Shown in pieces: positions 62,301 through 64,000 of a DNA stretch of 64,000 nt; the stretch's first letter is position 1, and each line of letters opens with the position of its first letter. The notes beneath the pieces are model-generated. The model had not been told where the DNA came from. It did no database searches and worked only from the letters and a program-made list of their open reading frames with translations. The translations under genes and the position numbers were made by a program. Source of the DNA: Nocardia farcinica (GTDB lineage Bacteria > Actinomycetota > Actinomycetes > Mycobacteriales > Mycobacteriaceae); contig NZ_LN868938.1 of assembly GCF_001182745.1 (NCBI RefSeq), forward strand, positions 3,038,001 through 3,102,000. The letters are read 5' to 3'.

Positions 62301-63515
62301 GTCCAGGTGCGTGGTTTCCCCGCCGACACCGGGATACAGGTTGAGGAACAGGTCCTCGATCAACCCGGAGGTCAGCACGTGGGTGCGGCCGACCACCTCG
62401 CCGAGGGTGATCCTGGTGTCGATCATCATCAGGTTCACCGTGGGACCGAAGGAGGCGGCCTCGTCCACCGCCCAGCCCAGGTCGCGCACGATGTCCTCCT
62501 GGCGGTAGCGCTGCCTGCGCAGCGCCGAGGTCAGCTCGCCCTGCGCCGCCCGGATCAGCGCACCGACCGTGATCGCGGGGTCCACCCGCAACCGCAACGG
62601 CACCACGTTGGCGACCATGCCCCCGGAGCGGCGCAGCGCGGCGGTGGTGCGTCCGGACACCGGCAGACTCAACGTCACCTCGGCCGCGGACGTCGCCGCG
62701 GCCAGATACGCGGCGAACGCGGCGACCACGATCGGGGCCACCCCGGAGGACTCCGCCCGGGCCACGGCGTCGATGAGTTCGGCGGTGGCCGAAGGGAGTT
62801 CGCCCGCGGCGACGATCGGATGCGCGTCCACCGGCGCGGTGCGCCCGGCCAGCCCCACCGGCTCGGCCATCCCGGCCAGGTGCTCGCGCCAGTGCGCGCC
62901 GTCGGCCTCGAACCGGGCCGAATCCCGGTACGCCGCATCGGCCGCCACGATCGCGCGCAGGTCCTCGGCGGTGCTCGGCGGAGGCTGCGTGCCGGTGCGC
63001 GCCGCGGTGTACAGCTCGGCGATGCGCCGCACCATCGTCACCGCGCCGAAACCGTCCAGCACGATGTGGTGGATGCGCTGGTACCAGTACCAGTGCTCGT
63101 CCCCGAGGCGCAGCATCGCGAACGCGCCGAGGCGATCGCTGAGCAGATCCAGCGGCGCGCTGTACTCCGCGCGCATCCACTCCTGTGCCGCCGCGACCGG
63201 ATCCGCCGCGTCGCGCAGATCGATCACCGGCAGGTCGTGCTCGATCCCGGTGTCCACCACCTGATAGGGCAGGCCGTCGACCTCCATCAACCGCAGGTAG
63301 CCGGTGCCGAACTCGCGGCCCGCCTGCCGCGACACCGCGGCGAGCAGCTCGACGTCGACCGGCCCCGTGAGCTCCACGTACTGCGCGATGGAGATCGGGG
63401 TGTCCCCGGCGAAGTGCTGGGCGAACCAGATACCGCGCTGCGCGGCCGAGAGGGGGAAGGCGTCGGCGGGCAGCTGCTCGCGCGCGGCGACCGGGGAAAC
63501 GGAACGCTGAGGCAT
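50298..63515 (-). CDS. Three-module nonribosomal peptide synthetase (C-A-T-E / C-A-T / C-A-T-E-TE)
   Basis: 4405 residues. C1 (HHIVLDG, ~150) resembles the EntF/DhbF starter condensation domain, including [10 protein letters not shown]1 (SGSTG ~620), T1 (LGGDS ~1003), E1 ([10 protein letters not shown] ~1195), C2 (HHLVLDGW ~1665), A2 (~2148), T2 (LGGNS ~2542), C3 (HHISADG ~2733), A3 (~3218), T3 (LGGDS ~3601), E2 ([10 protein letters not shown] ~3798) and a type I thioesterase (GWSYGG ~4233) follow; all core motifs are intact. Specificity positions read by eye give D-I-E-N-V-G-G-V-T for A1 (Orn/OH-Orn-like) and D-A-F-V-A-A-L-I-W for both A2 and A3. The expected product is an acyl- or aryl-capped tripeptide with D, L and D residues. 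ATG 63515 has AGGA 8 nt upstream. No MbtH-like gene is present in the window. Confidence 0.93.
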   Translation of the reverse strand: MPQRSVSPVAAREQLPADAFPLSAAQRGIWFAQHFAGDTPISIAQYVELTGPVDVELLAAVSRQAGREFGTGYLRLMEVDGLPYQVVDTGIEHDLPVIDLRDAADPVAAAQEWMRAEYSAPLDLLSDRLGAFAMLRLGDEHWYWYQRIHHIVLDGFGAVTMVRRIAELYTAARTGTQPPPSTAEDLRAIVAADAAYRDSARFEADGAHWREHLAGMAEPVGLAGRTAPVDAHPIVAAGELPSATAELIDAVARAESSGVAPIVVAAFAAYLAAATSAAEVTLSLPVSGRTTAALRRSGGMVANVVPLRLRVDPAITVGALIRAAQGELTSALRRQRYRQEDIVRDLGWAVDEAASFGPTVNLMMIDTRITLGEVVGRTHVLTSGLIEDLFLNLYPGVGGETTHLDFQANPNLYAPDELAGHHSRFLDFLHGFLAAGTAAPLRDVPVLNPAERAELLPARGPAGLPPRTLPDLLIAGATRDLDAIAVRAGDRALTYREVLAYASRVARLLIAQGAGPETAVAVAIPRSMESVLATWAVALTGAAFVPIDPGLPADRIEHMVGDSGVQAGVTVAAARPALPGHLTWLALDDPATAAIVADQDPATVTAADRRAPAHPDQPAYLIYTSGSTGLPKAVVVPHRGLANLAAGSGAAFGVTAEAVVAHAVSPSFDISVEELLVTFAAGATLAVVPPQAYAGEELAEVLRAHEVTCLNVTPAVVGSLDPASLPAVRTVVVGGDACPPELVARWAGRRLLNGYGPTETTVTATLSAPLSPDGPVTIGSPATGMTALVLDPWLRPVPPGVTGELYLGGPGLARGYHRRNGLTASRFVANPYTPGERMYRTGDLVRWRRAGERLELDYAGRTDFQVKVRGYRIELGEIDAALEHRPEVEFALTIGATTPAGATALVSYVVATPGCEVQPEALKAAVGETLPGYMVPSVIMVLDAVPLTPVGKVDRRALPAPDFGARPGVHRAPSTPREETLAGLFAEVLGLDAVGVDENFFALGGDSIVSIQLVSRARAAGLRFSARDVFERKTVAALAAVAADAADTAVTELPGGGVGPIPITPIVAAMLAQGPTWHRYGQAALLAVPSDVDAVQLTNAVQALVDRHDILRSTLHEGDGWAWTVAAPGAVDAAALVEVIEVAEPEVPEQVVEAALQAAADRLDPVAGPLARFVLLRPAAPAGTPLLWLVLHHLVVDGVSWRILVPDLVTAWAGGELEPVGTSFRRWAHATVEQAEARVGELPVWQAIAAVPDPPLGRRAADPAVDVVATAGERRTTVPGAIAATAVDVLPELFHCGADDVLLAALAMAVARWRGRTRTLFTMEGHGREESVLPGADLARTVGWFTSVYPIALDLTGIDLADAFAGGPAAGAAIKAVKEQVRAIPDKGVGYGMLRYLNPATAPVLAAGPTPQISVNYLGRATTDSDGSHWLPRRFAGTTDERAPLPAVVDINAILGTAGLEITWTYASGILDAAEVDELARHWADALAALAAHAERPGAGGHTPSDFPLTTVTQEQLVRWEREYPNLAQVWPLSPLQYGLLFHAWYDTDTADGYTVQTRLTLAGRVDGARLRAAAQVLVDRHENLRVAFVETPDGPRQLVLADAEVSWRDTDLTHLPPGERACELDRVLAVDAGTRFDLARPPLIRFQLVRTDADTYTLLMTNHHLVLDGWSTPLLVRELLTVYIAAGLGAPVADVLPPAPSYREFLAWLAEQRPADGDDSLTAWRRALAGVDAPTRAVPTLAGIRSTESGMVSVDLPATAVARLEATTRAAGATVNVAVQAAWALLLTMLTGRTDVVFGGTVSGRPPQLPGVEEMVGLFINTLPVRVRLDPAETVGELLARVQAEQAALLDHQHVGLAAIHEAVGLPELFDTLTVFESYPVDREALSQSLDIAGMRVLDVAGTDATPYPLNLMVIPLHAVPGEPGDRLRLTIKFMADHLPEPAAARLLDRFVALLEQIAADPHRRVAAVQHCDPAELAALAPVRGPASVPARTLPEVLTAAAALDPDAVAVSAGTDSMTYRELDAWSNRFARVLLRRGVGAEVFVVLALTRSVESVVAVWALAKTGAAFAPLDPNYPVERIEHILTDSKAPIGVTVRATGETLPGTIDWLLLDDLATIRRAMTVPDDPITDAERGGAIRLDQTAYLIYTSGSTGKPKAVLLSHRGIADLVAAQHESLDLEPSARALQVASPSFDASVFELLTAHAVGGHLVLSPPEVYGGPELERLLRDRRVSHAVITPSVLATMDPRELPDLRVLAVAGEASGPELTAQWAVGRRMLNLYGPTEFSIWATGPGELRPGEPVTVGGPIRGAAVLVLDTWLRPVPMGVEGELYLAGPAIARGYFNRFAMTAARFVANPWGAPGERMYRTGDMVRWIEVPRDGRAVRELEYLGRSDFQVKIRGLRIELGEIDAVLAADDAVDYAATIGLPGPAGEPVLVSYVVPVPGRTPGELDAERLRSRVAGVLPGYMVPAHLVVLDEVPLTPVGKLDRKALPVPDFTVSQRPYLAPRTAVERAVAEVFAEVLGTERVSVDHSFFELGGNSLSATKVVARVNAALNATVALRDLFDAPTAAQLAARVVPALDGPSGLPVLAPRLRPDRVPLSPAQQRMWVLNRLEPDSPAYNIAVALRLTGVLDTAAMRRALAAVVRRHESLRTVYPADAEGPRQVVVGVEVAAPEPAVLPIDDGAALRAAIAELACAGFDLTTDPPLRVGLFRLPVDAGAAPEHVIALVVHHISADGASMAPLAADLMTAYATETAGGTAELPPLPVQYADYALWHRELLGDEDDPTSRTAAQTAFWRETLLGAPESIELAADRPRPAVPSLRGTDLPFTVDADLHRRLAALAAATGVSLFMVVHAAFAVLLARLGSTRDVVLGTAVAGRGEPALDGMVGMFVNTLALRTDVDPDRSFRELLGAVRERDLAAFAHADVPFERLVQHLDPPRSTAHHPIFQVTLSLQNYTEPVLELPGLRITVEDLDRDATQFDLALDLREHTDGTDRAGIDAVLTYATDLFDPGTAEAMARRWVALLATVAGNADVRVGDLDLLLPEERSRLVPAIDPRAAAATTTLPGLLARTAAAHPDRIALIAGGTVLTYRELDRRATDVARLLVAAGAGPETVVALGLPRGADLWIGMWAAAKAGAAFLPVDPKHPSDRIEHMLTDSGALLGLTVAAHRDRLPGSAHWLVLDTTAPAPASGDGRATPLPGTVHPDRPAWMIYTSGSTGIPKGVTVTHRGVADLVAAQRDLLRLDERARVLQVASPSFDASVFEALMAFGTGAACVVAPPDVFGGTALAELIAAEQVTHMVITPSALSTLEPESTPSVRVLAVAGEAVGAEVVRRWARGRTMLNLYGPTETTIWATASAPLTPDAPVTIGGPVAGARAVVLDARLRPVPAGVAGELYLAGPGLARGYHGRADLNATRFVADPYGGAGERMYRTGDLVRWTRDGELEYLGRTDFQVKVRGQRIELGEIDAVLTRAAGVDFAVTLGVAGPGGGTALAAYVVPEPGADLDLTRLRAHAAETLPGYMVPSAFVVLDAIPRNAVGKLDRAALPAPVFGGAGTEYVAPATPTEQTLAALVADLLGRDRVGTRDSFFALGGDSILAIQLVSRAKQEGITLTPLQVFEHRTVAALAAAADDAGVAVVLEELPGGGVGELPPTPIVRYMIERGGDFDRFAQTAVLELPLGITAEQLHTTLAAVVDRHDMLRARLLRVDGDWRIVTGAPGTVDVAALVRRIEFPADADPLDLREFAVTELDAALNRLDPADGPVLQFLWLDPVGTAGARPRTGRLVVVAHHLVIDGVSWRILVPDLMAAWAQVSTGATPVLADTGTSMRRWAHALAEEAHSERRRAELPYWQQVVAGPDPGLAARDLDPAIDQARTLTQVEVELPAELTTDLLTAVPALVHGGAEDGLLTGLALAVRAWRARRGTDTGDVLVRLEGHGRQEDVIPGADLSRTIGWFTSIYPVRLPVAVDVDAALAGGAELGAAMRAVTHVMRAVPDKGLGFGMLRYLNSDTAPHLPPRLPGRIAFNYLGRYAAADIPAGLEGLGWLPTDDLGELPATEHPGVPLQAEVDVNAVVIDDRLRASFGFPATLLDRADVAELAESWVAALTALARFAHSPLGRETAEAEQRHLAEQAEVTPGAGLGLDVLLPIRLGGDAPALFCVHPSSGMAWTYLGLADALAPGRPIYGLQAPDLSGREPSPGSIEAFARRYLREIRAVQPDGPYHLLGWSYGGLIAHAMAAQLAAEGAEVGVLALLDADTADIDGDSIEPLTAGTFVHTFGAVFGIEDVPAAATAEQAAELIAARMGGAAVVDAATLERMAASYNASARTRTGYRRPVFPGDAVYFHATVDSSEIFGPDGWRPYITGRLTSHDIEATHDELTAPHVLPRIARLLDQHLGGTQ

Positions 63516-63578
63516 GGGAAGTGTCCTGCGTGCTCGAGAGTGGGCGTGCTCAGGAGAGGAATCGACACAGACAGGGGT

Positions 63579-63605
63579 GGACGGCGCGTCCGCGTGGTGG
63601 ACGCG
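63579..63605 (-). promoter_or_regulatory. Overlapping alternative hairpins in the synthetase leader
   Basis: GGACG-gcg-CGTCC (63579-63591) and CGCGTCC-7 nt-GGACGCG (63585-63605) share the CGTCC arm, so only one can form at a time. Their place in the presumed leader of the synthetase mRNA recalls an attenuator. High GC makes chance hairpins common. Confidence 0.3.
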
Positions 63606-63676
63606 CTCAGCCGCCGGCGGGCCGGGCTCGCGACGAGATTTCCGGCGGGTCGATCGACCAGCGTGCGCGTGGAGGT

Positions 63677-63691
63677 ACTTCCGCTGGAAGT
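63677..63691. promoter_or_regulatory. Inverted repeat upstream of the synthetase, possible operator
   Basis: ACTTCC-gct-GGAAGT is a 15-bp inverted repeat about 165 bp upstream of the synthetase start. On the minus strand TAAACT (63691-63696) abuts it and could be a -10, so a repressor bound here would block the promoter. It does not resemble an IdeR/DmdR iron box. Confidence 0.4.
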
Positions 63692-63757
63692 TTAGCGCCG
63701 GTGCAGGTCGCGACTGCTCGGATTGCGGATGTCGGGGGCGCGGGCCGCCCGGCCCCG

Positions 63758-64000
63758 TCAGGAGGCCGGGCGGAGCCCGCGCAGCTCGGCGTCGGTGAGC
63801 GGCGCGTCCGAACCGGTCAGGTATCGCAGCAGGGTGGACCGGTCGTCGAGCACCAGCCAGGCGATGCCGTCACCGAGGCCGCCGCGCGCGTCCTCGGTGG
63901 TGATGCCGAAGGCGGGTGCGGGCACCTCGGTACCCGCGGGCACGGCGGTGGCGCCGGTCTTGGCGATCGCGGTGCGGCTGACGATGTCCTCGATCAGCGG
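63758..64000 (-). CDS. C-terminal part of a gene ending in an adenylation-domain-like segment (partial)
   Basis: The window ends inside this gene; 80 residues are visible. The segment [11 protein letters not shown]...[23 protein letters not shown] looks like the part of an NRPS adenylation domain just before the A3 core (compare GAAFVPIDP...[22 protein letters not shown] in A1 of the adjacent synthetase). It stops at TGA before the SGSTG core. Either it is a truncated synthetase remnant or a small stand-alone relative of adenylation domains. It is upstream of, and co-oriented with, the synthetase. Confidence 0.65.
   Translation of the reverse strand, partial: PLIEDIVSRTAIAKTGATAVPAGTEVPAPAFGITTEDARGGLGDGIAWLVLDDRSTLLRYLTGSDAPLTDAELRGLRPAS

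Noticed and set aside
51690..63695. Two very long plus-strand open frames antisense to the synthetase (51690-56945 and 56991-63695)
   Set aside because: They are shadows of the NRPS gene in GC-rich DNA: rich in Gly, Arg, His and Gln, with no family motifs, while the minus-strand frame has complete catalytic domains.
63516..64000. MbtH-like gene next to the NRPS
   Set aside because: No frame in this gap or elsewhere in the window shows the short MbtH pattern; it may lie outside the window.

Overview
The window is high-GC actinobacterial DNA with mycolic-acid-group content: an mce operon, an antigen-85-like esterase, an EthA/MymA-type monooxygenase beside a VirS-type regulator, an Rv3235-family protein and several small nocardial membrane proteins. 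Gene families and codon use fit Nocardia or a close relative such as Rhodococcus; the species cannot be fixed from sequence alone. No rRNA, tRNA, CRISPR array, transposase or phage gene was seen.

Region 1 (63-8703) is an organosulfur-scavenging locus. A minus-strand operon encodes an SsuABC-type importer, a DszB-like sulfinate desulfinase, two LLM flavin monooxygenases, a class II aldolase and a second substrate-binding protein. Most consecutive genes share ATGA stop/start overlaps. A divergent IclR regulator with a leaderless-type promoter lies upstream. Region 2 (8717-12980) holds an FAD dehydrogenase with its TetR regulator and a tandem operator pair, a 31-residue peptide gene, a membrane-anchored unknown and another TetR. 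Region 3 (13019-19777) has a DUF72 protein, a polytopic membrane protein, an Rv3235-family protein, a DUF1254 Tat lipoprotein, and a P450-ferredoxin pair divergent from a TetR. Region 4 (19963-25460) has an unknown protein, a PAS-GGDEF cyclase, a methyltransferase, a CDF metal exporter and a MerR-sliding-clamp fusion with a downstream partner.

Region 5 (25455-30208) contains a LuxR/MalT-type ATPase gene that seems to have lost its 3' end. It is bracketed by copies of a roughly 77-bp repeat, and is followed by a Baeyer-Villiger monooxygenase divergent from an AraC/VirS-type regulator. Region 6 (30218-35517) has a lipoprotein, an antigen-85-like esterase, a VIT1-type transporter, a phosphoribosyltransferase and small membrane proteins, with a perfect 34-bp palindrome as a likely bidirectional terminator. 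Region 7 (35622-43575) is a complete yrbEA-yrbEB-mceABCDEF lipid importer operon preceded by a 17-codon coupled leader ORF. Region 8 (43723-47575) has a Ca2+/H+ exchanger, a PhoU protein, a secreted HNH nuclease and a low-complexity protein with a possible frameshift.

Region 9 (47604-64000) is a nonribosomal peptide locus: a 4405-residue synthetase (C-A-T-E / C-A-T / C-A-T-E-TE) overlapping a DrrABC-type exporter. Its first condensation domain and its thioesterase resemble EntF, so an aryl-capped tripeptide with D, L and D residues, probably a siderophore-like product, is the leading hypothesis. The window ends inside a gene whose C-terminus looks like a piece of an adenylation domain.
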